Positions 31,472 to 39,887 of a DNA stretch of 50,585 nt are shown here, piece by piece (the first letter of the stretch is position 1; each line of letters opens with the position of its first letter). The translations under genes were made by a program, and so were the position numbers. Source of the stretch: Bacteroidota bacterium (GTDB lineage Bacteria; Bacteroidota; Bacteroidia; Bacteroidales; VadinHA17); NCBI GenBank assembly GCA_011049175.1, contig DSCJ01000128.1, forward strand, positions 1 to 50,585. Reading direction: 5' to 3'. The notes beneath the pieces are model-generated. The model made no database searches. It saw only the letters and a list, made by a program, of their open reading frames with translations, and had not been told where the DNA came from.

Positions 31472-32905
31472 CTACATTTTCAGCTTCTTTTCAATTTCCT
31501 GCATCTGAAGTCTGAAACGTTTATCGGTATCGATCAGGTTGTTCACTGTTTTGCATGCATGCAGCACGGTGGCATGATCTTTTCCCCCGATCTGTGAGCC
31601 GATGGTGGCCAGCGATGCTTTGGTGAGATTTTTCGAAAAGTACATGGCCACCTGTCTTGCCTGAACGATTTCCCGCTTGCGGGTACGGCTCTGGATCAGA
31701 TCAATGGCAATATTGAAATAATCGCATACTACTTTCTGAATGTAGTCGATGGATATTTCGCGCCGGGTACTCTTGATCAGCTTGTCGATCATCTGGCGGG
31801 CCAGGTCGAGGGTGATTTCTTTTTTGTTCAGGGTAGACTGGGCCAGCAGGGAGATCAGTGCACCCTCCAGTTCACGGATATTGGTCGAAATGTGGGTGGC
31901 AATGTATTCCAGTACTTCTTCGGGCATATCGATGCCGTCGTTGTATATCTTGTTTTTCAGGATAGCCATACGGGTTTCGAAATCAGGGGACTGTAAATCG
32001 GCCGAAAGTCCCCATTTGAACCTCGACAACAGCCTCTGCTCCAGCCCCTGCAGTTCAACCGGGGGTTTGTCGGAGGTAAGAACCAGCTGCTTTCCCGACT
32101 GGTGCAGGTGGTTAAAGATATGGAAGAAGGTATCCTGGGTTTTTTCTTTTCCTGCAAATTCGTGCACATCGTCAATTATCAGCAGGTCGATCATCTGGTA
32201 GAAATGAATGAAATCGTTCCGGTTGTTGTTACGCACCGATTCCACGTACTGGGTCTGGAATTTGTTGGCATTGACATAAAGAACCGTCAGTTCGGGGTGT
32301 TTTTCCTTGGCATGGATCCCAATGGCCTGCGCCAGGTGCGTTTTTCCCAGCCCCGAATCCCCGTATATCAGCAGGGGGTTAAAAGCGGTTCCCCCCGGTT
32401 TGTTCCCCACGGCGTAACCGGCCGACCGTGCCAGACGATTGCATTCTCCTTCCACGAAATTGACAAAGGAGTAATCGGGGTTCAACTGGGGGTCGACATG
32501 CAGTTTTTTAATGCCGGGGATGATGAAGGGATTCTTAATGGTGCCTTCCTCCGTTTCGAAGGGAATGGAAAGCGGCTTGTTCTTGAGTTCCGATTTGTTT
32601 TTGGTGGGATATCGTACCGTGTACGGCTTGTTGTTGTTGTTGAAATGATTGTTTTCCATCACAATGGAGTACTCCAGCTTGGCATCGGCGCCCAGTTCCT
32701 TTCGAAGTGTCTTCTTCAGCAGATCGATGTACTGTTCTTCCAGATATTCATAAAAGAAAGGACTGGGCACCTGAATGGTCAGGATATTGTTTTCCAGTTT
32801 TAGTGGAATGATCGGTTCGAACCAGGTACGGTAACTGATGGAGGGTACATTATCCCGGATGACTTTCAGACAATTCTCCCAGACAAGCTGATACTTGTTA
32901 CTCAT
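31472..32905 (-). CDS. dnaA: Chromosomal replication initiator protein DnaA
   Basis: 477 residues. Domain I at the N-terminus (WENCLKVIRDNVPSISYRTWFEPI), a linker, the AAA+ domain with Walker A GDSGLGKT (182-189) and Walker B LLIIDDVHEF (from 241), an arginine-rich sensor segment TNIRELEGALISL, and domain IV with the DnaA signature IGGKDHATVLHACKTV near the C-terminus. It binds DnaA boxes at oriC and opens DNA for replication. The region upstream is very AT-rich but shows no clear DnaA-box cluster. Confidence 0.98.
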   Translation of the reverse strand: MSNKYQLVWENCLKVIRDNVPSISYRTWFEPIIPLKLENNILTIQVPSPFFYEYLEEQYIDLLKKTLRKELGADAKLEYSIVMENNHFNNNNKPYTVRYPTKNKSELKNKPLSIPFETEEGTIKNPFIIPGIKKLHVDPQLNPDYSFVNFVEGECNRLARSAGYAVGNKPGGTAFNPLLIYGDSGLGKTHLAQAIGIHAKEKHPELTVLYVNANKFQTQYVESVRNNNRNDFIHFYQMIDLLIIDDVHEFAGKEKTQDTFFHIFNHLHQSGKQLVLTSDKPPVELQGLEQRLLSRFKWGLSADLQSPDFETRMAILKNKIYNDGIDMPEEVLEYIATHISTNIRELEGALISLLAQSTLNKKEITLDLARQMIDKLIKSTRREISIDYIQKVVCDYFNIAIDLIQSRTRKREIVQARQVAMYFSKNLTKASLATIGSQIGGKDHATVLHACKTVNNLIDTDKRFRLQMQEIEKKLKM

Positions 32906-33272
32906 TGATTAATAGAATCTTACAGATTATACGTGGTTGCACAGAAGTAGAAGCAATTTTGTTAAAAAAATGGTAAAAAAAAAATCAAATTGCTGTTGTA
33001 TTTGTCAAAATTCCCCTATTGCTTTTATTATCATTCAATTAAAAATTAAATTTTTTTACAAAAAATTAATGTTATATAAATAATTGATTATCAAATTATT
33101 ACGTAGTATCTGGTTAAAAACTTGAATGTGAAATGATTATTCCGTTTACATGAAGGAACAGATGAAGGACCGGAGGTAACAGGAAACAGAAATGAAATTT
33201 CCGGTTTTCCTTCGTCAACAAAAAATAAAAGGCCGTCAAAAAATCAGGGTAACAGGTATTCGTATTTTGCGA
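32906..33272. other. AT-rich intergenic region upstream of dnaA
   Basis: 367 bases without a gene. The part from about 32950 to 33120 is extremely AT-rich with A and T runs, and must hold the dnaA promoter; TACTTCTG on the - strand (around 32957-32964) is a one-mismatch -7 candidate. I looked for DnaA boxes (TTATCCACA and close forms) on both strands and found none convincing, so I do not call an origin. The stretch 33121-33272, behind the MlaD gene, shows no clear terminator or gene. Confidence 0.6.
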
Positions 33273-34253
33273 TTATTTTTCTTTTTCGGTTCGGTCTTTT
33301 CCGAAATCGATCAGGGAAAAACGAACATACCGTTTCGGATGGGCTTTCAGGTCGGCCAGCAATTGTTCCAGTTCACGCGTGGCTCCTTCCAGGTGTCGGT
33401 AAAGGCTGTCGTTTACCATCAGCTGTCCCATGGTTCCTTCTCCGCTATTGATCCGGCTCAGCAGGATCTGGGTTTCGTTCAGTGTTAGGCTGAGGTTTTC
33501 TATAGCGGAGGTCATGTTGGATGCCGCCAGAGAATCGCTGATGGACCGGAGATTCTGAACGATCCGTGTCATGTCTTTTTTATTGGCTTCCATTTCGGCT
33601 GTAAGCGAACGGGTATCTTTCAAAATCTGGAAAATGGAGCCGTTTTCATTGGTGATCAGGGTATCCAGGGTGTACATCGACCGGTTGAGGCTGGCAATAG
33701 TGCTCCTGATCTTTTCAAAGCTTACGGAAAAATTATCCCGGAAATCCTGGTTGAAGGTGGTCTGGATAACGGCCATCACCGAGTCTATCGACAGCAGCAG
33801 GTTTTCTGCCTTGTGCTTCAGTGGAAGCATTTCTATGCTTACCTGTTCCTGCAGGCTGCCTTCAATGTCGCTGGCCAGGGTATCGCCCGGCAGGTGAAAT
33901 TCACCGGATGCCGACAGATTCAGCCTGATTGCCTTGCTTCCCATTAAATCGGCGCTGTATATCTGGGCCACCGTGTTTTTTGGAATGAGAAAATCTTTTT
34001 CCATCCAGATCTTGGCCAGGAGCCGGCCCGAACCGTCGGGTATCAGGTCGAGATAACTTACCTGGCCCACTTTGAATCCGTTTACCAGAACCGGACTTGA
34101 TTCGGTCAGTCCATTCACCTTGTCGTATACCACATAGTAGGTAGTCCCCGGTTTGAATACATTTTTCCCTTTGAGAAAGCTGTAGCCCCAAACAAAGGAG
34201 GCCACCACCAACATAACGAAAACACCGATTTTTACTTCTCTGGCAATTTTCAT
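33273..34253 (-). CDS. MCE/MlaD-family lipid-transport substrate-binding protein
   Basis: 326 residues. An N-terminal signal anchor (VKIGVFVMLVVASFVWGYSFL) is followed by one MCE domain (about 38-115: YVVYDKVNGLTESSPVLVNGFKVGQV to AQIYSADLMGSKAIRL), then a long helical region (about 140-310), as in MlaD-like proteins. These form hexameric rings in the periplasm and move phospholipids between membranes. No mlaE/mlaF permease or ATPase is in the window. It follows the amidase gene by 25 bases on the same strand. Confidence 0.9.
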   Translation of the reverse strand: MKIAREVKIGVFVMLVVASFVWGYSFLKGKNVFKPGTTYYVVYDKVNGLTESSPVLVNGFKVGQVSYLDLIPDGSGRLLAKIWMEKDFLIPKNTVAQIYSADLMGSKAIRLNLSASGEFHLPGDTLASDIEGSLQEQVSIEMLPLKHKAENLLLSIDSVMAVIQTTFNQDFRDNFSVSFEKIRSTIASLNRSMYTLDTLITNENGSIFQILKDTRSLTAEMEANKKDMTRIVQNLRSISDSLAASNMTSAIENLSLTLNETQILLSRINSGEGTMGQLMVNDSLYRHLEGATRELEQLLADLKAHPKRYVRFSLIDFGKDRTEKEK

Positions 34254-34278
34254 GGTTGCATTTTTTTATTCAGGAAGG

Positions 34279-35397
34279 TTATTCTGTTTGCCTGAGTGCA
34301 TCTGACAGGGGAATAACCGTGGTGTCGCGTACGGCAATAACAAAGGCGTCGGGGAATCGTTCCCTCACTGATTGGCTTAATTCCACGATTCGCCGGTAAT
34401 CGGTTTCCTCGCCCACGGCATATTTGTACAGGCCGTTGCCGGTGAATTCTTCCACATGGGAGAAACCGCTGAACATTTCGTGGTCAAGGGAGATACGTTT
34501 TCCCGAAGCGGCAACCTGTACTTTGTACCGTACCCCTCTGCGTGACAGGGCTTCGGCCTGGGAAAAAGCCATTTCCTCGCGGCTTTCGATTGACTGCTTG
34601 TAATCCCTGAATGCCCGGAAAATAGCCGAGGCAAGATAATCCTGTCCCTGTTCCGACATCAGATAAGCCTCTTCCTGAGGATTTGAAACAAATCCTACTT
34701 CTATCAGCACACTGGGCATGGTGGTCATCCAGAGTACTATGAAACCGGCCTGTTTTACACCCCGGTCGTGTCGCCTGGCTCTTTCGCTGAACTGATTTTG
34801 CACACAGGATGCGAAATGCAGGCTTTGCTCCAGGTGTTTATTCTGCATCAGATTGAAAATGATAAACGATTCGGCCGAATGCGGATCATATCCCTGGTAG
34901 CGGGTTGTGTAGTCTTCTTCCAGTGTGATCACTGCATTTTCTTTCATGGCTATTTCCAGGTTCCTTTCGTTGGTATGCAGTCCCATCACAAAGGTTTCGG
35001 CCCCGTATACGCGGGAATTACTGAGTCCGTTGGCATGAATGGAAATGAACAGGTCGGCTTTGTTTTCGTTGGCTATTTCAGCCCTTTTATCAAGCTCAAC
35101 AAATACGTCGCGGTTGCGTGTGTATATCACCTTTACATCGTCTATGTTCTGCTCAATGTATTTTCCCAGCTTCAGTGAAATAGCCAGAGCAATGTCCTTT
35201 TCCCTGCTGCGTTTCCCAAGGGCCCCCGGGTCCCTTCCACCGTGACCGGGATCGATCACCACCGTCCTCACCCGGTAGGGCCCGTTTTCCTGAGCATGAA
35301 CCGGTGGCAGGAAAAGGAAAATCAAACCGGTTAAAACAAGAAGACCCGTCACTTTTCGTTTGATATGAAAAAACCCGTGCATAATGATTCGTGTCAT
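34279..35397 (-). CDS. N-acetylmuramoyl-L-alanine amidase (Amidase_3) with SPOR-like C-terminus
   Basis: 372 residues. A signal peptide (about 1-36, KVTGLLVLTGLIFLFLPPVHAQ) precedes the zinc amidase domain: VVIDPGHGGRDPGALG, RNRDVFVELDKRAEIANE, FISIHANG, and VLIEVGFVSNPQEEAYL. The last 80 residues (VRYKVQVAASGKRI onward) look like a SPOR domain, which binds denuded glycan at division sites. It cleaves the MurNAc-L-Ala bond in peptidoglycan. The ATG is at 35395-35397; an internal ATG lies five codons later. It is divergent from lptD with only 40-74 bases between them. Confidence 0.92.
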   Translation of the reverse strand: MTRIIMHGFFHIKRKVTGLLVLTGLIFLFLPPVHAQENGPYRVRTVVIDPGHGGRDPGALGKRSREKDIALAISLKLGKYIEQNIDDVKVIYTRNRDVFVELDKRAEIANENKADLFISIHANGLSNSRVYGAETFVMGLHTNERNLEIAMKENAVITLEEDYTTRYQGYDPHSAESFIIFNLMQNKHLEQSLHFASCVQNQFSERARRHDRGVKQAGFIVLWMTTMPSVLIEVGFVSNPQEEAYLMSEQGQDYLASAIFRAFRDYKQSIESREEMAFSQAEALSRRGVRYKVQVAASGKRISLDHEMFSGFSHVEEFTGNGLYKYAVGEETDYRRIVELSQSVRERFPDAFVIAVRDTTVIPLSDALRQTE

Positions 35398-35419
35398 ACG
35401 ATCGTTGGTGATTTTTCCG

Positions 35420-35427
35420 TAGCTTTG
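35420..35427 (+). promoter_or_regulatory. Candidate -7 box for lptD
   Basis: TAGCTTTG is an exact TAnnTTTG match. Initiation near 35431 would give a leader of about 40 bases to the TTG start at 35472, but only about seven to the ATG at 35438. No TTTG is found at the -33 distance. Confidence 0.45.
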
Positions 35428-35471
35428 GAAGGACCGAATGAAATATTTTTTTTACAAAAATAGTATATAAG

Positions 35472-38159
35472 TTGCAATATCTTTTTCCCGGCCGGCAATT
35501 TCTGATACTGATCCTGCTATTTCTTTCCATGACCTTGAACGCACAGGTCAGGGATATATTGCCGGATTCGACCCTGAGTTTGCCGGATACGGCAGAGTAC
35601 CTGCCCCGGGCCGACAGCCTGCCGCCTGTGGCTGATACCCTGAACGCCGATACTACTTCGGGCGACCTGGAGGCGCCGGTGGATTATCATTCTGTTGATT
35701 CCATGGATATTGATATAAGGGAAAGGAAGGTGTATCTGTACGGGGATGCTGTGGTGACTTATATGAACATCGAACTGAAAGCCGATTATATTGAGCTGGA
35801 TATGGATAATAAGGAGGTGTATGCCAGCGGATTGCCCGACAGCACGGGAAAAATTGCCGGAAAACCGGTATTCAGGGAGGGTTCGGAGACTTTCGAATCG
35901 GAAATTCTCCGATATAATTTCGATACCAAACGCGGGTTCATCAGGGAAGTGATCACCGAACAGGAGGGGGGATACCTGCACAGCACCCGTACCAAAAGGC
36001 ATGAAGACGGGGCCATTCATCTGATGGACGGGAAGTACACCACCTGCGATGCCCCCGAACCACATTTTTATGTGGCCCTTACAAAAGCCAAGGTGCTGCC
36101 GAAGAATAAGATCGTTTCAGGACCTGCCTATCTGGTTATTGCCGATATTCCCCTCCCGGTGGCTCTTCCTTTCGGGTTTTTCCCCAACAAACAGGAGCAG
36201 GCATCGGGGATCCTGATCCCGGAATACGGCGAGGAAGTAAACCGGGGATTTTTTCTTAGAAACGGAGGCTATTACTTCGCACTGAGCGATTATTTTGATC
36301 TGAGAGTTACCGGCGATATCTATTCGAAGGGGACTTGGGGGTTGCGTGTGGGGTCGAACTACGTGAAACGTTACCGTTTCCGCGGGAATCTCAACCTGCA
36401 GTATTTCAATAATGTGACTGGCGACAAGCTGCTGGGGAACCGGAGCCGCACCAGGGACTATTCCATTTCGTGGAGCCACAGCCAGGATGCCAAGGCCAAT
36501 CCCACCAGCTCATTTTCAGCCAGTGTCAATATGAGTTCCAGTTCCTTCGATCGAAATCACAGTTATGAGACCGAAAAGTATCTGACCAATCAAAAAAGCT
36601 CCAGCATTTCGTTTTCCAAACGGTGGCCCGGAACCCCCTTTAATTTTTCGGGAAGCCTGAACCATAACCAGAACAGCCGGACCCAGTCGGTGGACCTAAG
36701 TCTTCCCCGGTTGGCATTCAATATGAGTCGTATCTATCCTTTCAAACGACAGAATCCCACAGGAGAAACCCGGTGGTATGAGAACATTGAGCTGAGTTAT
36801 TCCGCCAAACTGGATAACCAGATCAAAACCACCGATTCACTTATGTTCACTTCCGCCATGTTTCATGATATGCGGAACGGTTTCCAGCATTCCGTTCCCC
36901 TGTCAACCGTTATCAGGCCTTTCAGTAATTTTTCCATTTCCCCCAATGTGCAGTATACCGGGGTCCTTTATACACAATCCATTAAAAAGCGCTGGGAAAC
37001 TGATTATTACGATGCAGCGCTTGATTCTACCTACGGACGGGTTATGGTCGATACCATTCCGGGATTGCGGTATGCCCATGCCTATTCTCCCTCCATATCG
37101 GCTACTCTGAATCCCAAAATATATGGGATGTATCAGTTTAAAAACCCTGACTTTCCCGTCATGGCCGTGCGGCATGTTATAACACCCTCGGTCAGTTTTA
37201 GTTATACCCCGGATATGTCGTCTGTAACACCCGACTATTATGATACGGTGCAGACCAATGCCGAAGGAACCCGGCAGGAGGTGTATTCCTATTTTGAGGG
37301 CGCCCTGTACCGTACACCCTCTATCCGGGGGAAGCAGGGAAATCTGAACTTTTCCCTGAATAATAATCTGGAAATGAAAGTCAGGTCAAGGAACGACACG
37401 GCCTCAGAGGCCCGGAAGATCAAGATACTGGAAAGCCTCAATTTCGGCACATCGTATAACATTTTTGCCGATTCCCTGCGGTGGAATACCGTGAGTATGA
37501 GTGGAAGAACCAGCCTGTTCAACAAAATCAATATTACTTTTGGCGGGTCATTCGATCCGTATGCCCTGGATGAGAACGGCAGGAAGATCAACCGGTTTTA
37601 TTTTCAGGAAAGCGGCAAACTGCTGAGGCTTACCCGCTTTAACCTTTCTCTGGGTATGTCGTTGAATTCCAGGGCAGAGGGGGGAGGTTCCGAAACCACG
37701 GGCCGGCAGGGGGTTAGCCCCGAAGGTTCCGGTGAATTGTCACGTGAAGAGATGCCTGTTGTTGACAGGGAAAGGCCCATGCGGAGCCCCGATATGTACC
37801 AGGAATATGTGGACTTCAATGTTCCCTGGAACTTCAACGTCCGGTACAACCTGAACCTAACCCGGCCCAGGCCCGATCAGCAGACGATCACCCAGACCCT
37901 GAGTTTTTCAGGGAATATCAGCCTGACACCGAAATGGAAAATATCCCTGAGCTCGGGATATGATTTTGAAGGAAAGAAACTTTCGTACACATCGGTCAAT
38001 ATACACCGGGATCTCCATTGCTGGGAAATGCGTATCAGCTTTATTCCCATTGGTTACCGGCGTAGCTATACTTTCCAAATCAATGTGCTGTCGGCTGTTC
38101 TGCGCGACCTGAAATACGAAAAACGTCAGAGCTGGTATGACAATCCCTATGCCTACTAA
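35472..38159 (+). CDS. lptD: LptD-like LPS-assembly outer-membrane protein
   Basis: 895 residues from TTG 35472, the only in-frame start that keeps the signal peptide (FLILILLFLSMTLNAQ). The N-terminal part has an LptA/OstA-like domain (DIDIRERKVYLYGDAVVTYMNIELKADYIELDM) and the LptD segment FPNKQEQASGILIPEYGEE. The rest is a large aromatic-rich beta barrel. In Bacteroidota these proteins are taken to insert LPS into the outer leaflet. A better-looking ATG (35438) with GGAAGGA ahead of it is one base out of frame, after which comes an eight-T tract (35446-35453). An in-frame TGA at 35439-35441 blocks other upstream starts. See findings. Confidence 0.82.
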   Translation: MQYLFPGRQFLILILLFLSMTLNAQVRDILPDSTLSLPDTAEYLPRADSLPPVADTLNADTTSGDLEAPVDYHSVDSMDIDIRERKVYLYGDAVVTYMNIELKADYIELDMDNKEVYASGLPDSTGKIAGKPVFREGSETFESEILRYNFDTKRGFIREVITEQEGGYLHSTRTKRHEDGAIHLMDGKYTTCDAPEPHFYVALTKAKVLPKNKIVSGPAYLVIADIPLPVALPFGFFPNKQEQASGILIPEYGEEVNRGFFLRNGGYYFALSDYFDLRVTGDIYSKGTWGLRVGSNYVKRYRFRGNLNLQYFNNVTGDKLLGNRSRTRDYSISWSHSQDAKANPTSSFSASVNMSSSSFDRNHSYETEKYLTNQKSSSISFSKRWPGTPFNFSGSLNHNQNSRTQSVDLSLPRLAFNMSRIYPFKRQNPTGETRWYENIELSYSAKLDNQIKTTDSLMFTSAMFHDMRNGFQHSVPLSTVIRPFSNFSISPNVQYTGVLYTQSIKKRWETDYYDAALDSTYGRVMVDTIPGLRYAHAYSPSISATLNPKIYGMYQFKNPDFPVMAVRHVITPSVSFSYTPDMSSVTPDYYDTVQTNAEGTRQEVYSYFEGALYRTPSIRGKQGNLNFSLNNNLEMKVRSRNDTASEARKIKILESLNFGTSYNIFADSLRWNTVSMSGRTSLFNKINITFGGSFDPYALDENGRKINRFYFQESGKLLRLTRFNLSLGMSLNSRAEGGGSETTGRQGVSPEGSGELSREEMPVVDRERPMRSPDMYQEYVDFNVPWNFNVRYNLNLTRPRPDQQTITQTLSFSGNISLTPKWKISLSSGYDFEGKKLSYTSVNIHRDLHCWEMRISFIPIGYRRSYTFQINVLSAVLRDLKYEKRQSWYDNPYAY

Positions 38160-38179
38160 CCCAATAAATACCTGAACTT

Positions 38180-38560
38180 ATGAAAAAGATTATTTTCACA
38201 TCGGATGCTCCGAAAGCTGTCGGTCCTTACAGTCAGGCCATTGAGGTGAATGGTGTGCTTTATATTTCCGGACAGATTCCCATTGATCCTGTTACAGGAA
38301 ATCTGGTGGATGGAGGAATCAAGAAGCAAACCGAACAGGTTATGAAAAATATCGGCGCTATTCTGTCGGCTGCAGGTTACAGCTATGCAGATGTGGTCAA
38401 ATCGACCTGTCTGCTCCGGGATATGAGCGATTTCGGAGCTATGAATGAAGTGTATGCCGCCTATTATCCCGAGAGCCCTCCCGCACGTGTGGCTTATGGT
38501 GTGGTACAACTGCCCCTGGGCGCCCGGGTGGAAATTGAAACCATTGCAGTAAAAGGTTGA
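38180..38560 (+). CDS. RidA-family enamine/imine deaminase
   Basis: 126 residues, the usual size. Typical RidA sequence: [61 protein letters not shown], and the catalytic Arg region [22 protein letters not shown] (Arg in PPARVA). RidA trimers hydrolyse reactive enamine/imine intermediates made by PLP enzymes. It lies 20 bases after lptD and probably shares its transcript; the terminator follows at once. Confidence 0.93.
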   Translation: MKKIIFTSDAPKAVGPYSQAIEVNGVLYISGQIPIDPVTGNLVDGGIKKQTEQVMKNIGAILSAAGYSYADVVKSTCLLRDMSDFGAMNEVYAAYYPESPPARVAYGVVQLPLGARVEIETIAVKG

Positions 38561-38570
38561 AATGAAAGAT

Positions 38571-38597
38571 AAAAAAACCCGATTCGGGTTTTTTTTA
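38571..38597. terminator. Bidirectional terminator between the RidA gene and rplI
   Basis: Seven A, CCCGATTCGGG and a run of eight T form a compact symmetric hairpin between convergent genes ending at 38560 (+) and 38595 (-). On the - strand it begins at the rplI stop codon. Confidence 0.75.
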
Positions 38598-39041
38598 TTC
38601 GGAAACTACTTCGAATTCAATATCAACACTTACTTCCCTGTGAAGTTTGACTGTGGCTACATACTTGCCCACTTCCCTGATGGGTTCGTCCTTTATCAGG
38701 ATGCTTTTGCGGTCGATGTCAAACCCTTTTTCCTTTAATGCTTCGGCAATCTGTATGTTGTTTACCGATCCGAACACCTTTCCCTTGGAGCTGGTCTTGG
38801 CCCCGATGGTCAGGCTGATCCCTTCCATTTTTTGGGCCACGCCTCTGGCCTCTTCCATGATTTTCTCTTCTTTATGGGCCCGCTGCCTGATATTTTCAGC
38901 CAGGATCTTTCTGGCCGAGGCGGTAGCGGCAATGGCGTACCCTTTAGGAATCAGGTAATTCCTTGCGAAGCCGTCTTTTACCTGGATGATGTCGTCCTTG
39001 CCGCCCAGGTTGGGGATATCCTGTTTCAGTATGATTTCCAT
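38595..39041 (-). CDS. rplI: 50S ribosomal protein L9
   Basis: 148 residues from the ATG at 39039-39041. A GTG five codons earlier is in frame, but the GGAGGG between them is the ribosome binding site. Typical L9: MEIILKQDIPNLGGKDDIIQVKDGFARNYLIP (within the first 35 residues), the long linking helix, and a C-terminal RNA-binding domain GVYVATVKLH-like KYVATVKLHREVSV. It is third in the rpsF-rpsR-rplI operon. Confidence 0.96.
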   Translation of the reverse strand: MEIILKQDIPNLGGKDDIIQVKDGFARNYLIPKGYAIAATASARKILAENIRQRAHKEEKIMEEARGVAQKMEGISLTIGAKTSSKGKVFGSVNNIQIAEALKEKGFDIDRKSILIKDEPIREVGKYVATVKLHREVSVDIEFEVVSE

Positions 39042-39058
39042 GATGTTCCCTCCCACAA

Positions 39059-39328
39059 TTATTTTAACATATCGGTTACATAAGGCAGCAGGGCCAGGTG
39101 GCGGGCCCGTTTAACGGCCCTGGCCACTTTCCGCTGGTATTTGAGCGATGTGCCGGTGATCCTTCTCGGAAGGATCTTTCCCTGCTCATTCAGAAATTTC
39201 TTTAAAAACTCGGGATCCTTGTAATCAATGTATTTGATCCGGTTCTTCTTGAAGCGGCAGAATTTTTTCTTTTTGATCTCTACCGAAGGCGGGGTGAGAT
39301 ATCTGATTTCCGACTGATTCTGTGCCAT
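39059..39328 (-). CDS. rpsR: 30S ribosomal protein S18
   Basis: 89 residues. The S18 core is clear: [23 protein letters not shown], then [35 protein letters not shown]. It pairs with S6 on the 30S platform. The single Cys near the N-terminus shows the form that lacks a complete zinc site. It starts three bases after rpsF ends, so translation is probably coupled. Confidence 0.97.
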   Translation of the reverse strand: MAQNQSEIRYLTPPSVEIKKKKFCRFKKNRIKYIDYKDPEFLKKFLNEQGKILPRRITGTSLKYQRKVARAVKRARHLALLPYVTDMLK

Positions 39329-39331
39329 GGC

Positions 39332-39685
39332 CTATTCCTCCTCCTTTTTTTCGGTTTGTTTCTGTTTCCTTTTCTTCTCGGCATATTCCACGGCGTATTT
39401 TTCCATTTTGAACGTCAGGAAGCGGATAATCCGCTCATCACGCCGGTATTCGGTTTCCAGTTTGTTAACCACTTTTCCTTCTCCCTCGAACTCAATCAGG
39501 TAATAGAAGCCGGTTGACTTTTTTTGAATGGGGTAGGCCAGTTTCTTCAGCCCCCAGTTTTCCTCATGCACGATCTTTGCACCCTGATCGGTGAGGATCT
39601 TTTTGAATTTTTTGACCGCTTCCTTCATCTGAACATCAGACAAAACGGGAGTTGCAATGAAAACGGTCTCGTAATGATTCAACAT
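39332..39685 (-). CDS. rpsF: 30S ribosomal protein S6
   Basis: 117 residues. S6 signature: [52 protein letters not shown], and a Lys/Glu-rich tail. It is the first gene of the rpsF-rpsR-rplI operon, with a perfect promoter upstream. The predicted leader is only about 24 bases, too short for the S6:S18-binding leader known from other phyla. Confidence 0.97.
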   Translation of the reverse strand: MLNHYETVFIATPVLSDVQMKEAVKKFKKILTDQGAKIVHEENWGLKKLAYPIQKKSTGFYYLIEFEGEGKVVNKLETEYRRDERIIRFLTFKMEKYAVEYAEKKRKQKQTEKKEEE

Positions 39686-39716
39686 GGTCTCAATATTTGG
39701 GTTTTGATTTGGCTCG

Positions 39717-39747
39717 CAAAAATAGAAATAATTTGTGATTATTCAAA
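39717..39747 (-). promoter_or_regulatory. rpsF operon promoter (Bacteroidota type)
   Basis: On the - strand TTTG (39744-39747), a 19-base spacer and TATTTTTG (39717-39724) match the housekeeping consensus exactly. Initiation would fall near 39709, about 24 bases before the rpsF ATG. Confidence 0.8.
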
Positions 39748-39822
39748 CCCCGTTCCGGCTGTTTTTTTTCCACAACCTGGCGATATTCACCCGGATTTCA
39801 CGGATTATTGTTTCCCAATGAA

Positions 39823-39830
39823 TATATTTG
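39823..39830 (+). promoter_or_regulatory. Candidate -7 box for dnaX
   Basis: TATATTTG is an exact TAnnTTTG match, 57 bases before the ATG at 39888. No TTTG lies at the usual -33 spacing. Confidence 0.5.
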
Positions 39831-39887
39831 TAGGTGAACCTCCCTGTTCGTCGCGGGGAAATAATAATTAGCTGATTGACAAAGATT

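Noticed and set aside
32906-33130. Origin of replication at dnaA
   Set aside because: AT-rich, but no DnaA-box cluster could be found on either strand. A GC-skew analysis of the whole genome would be needed.
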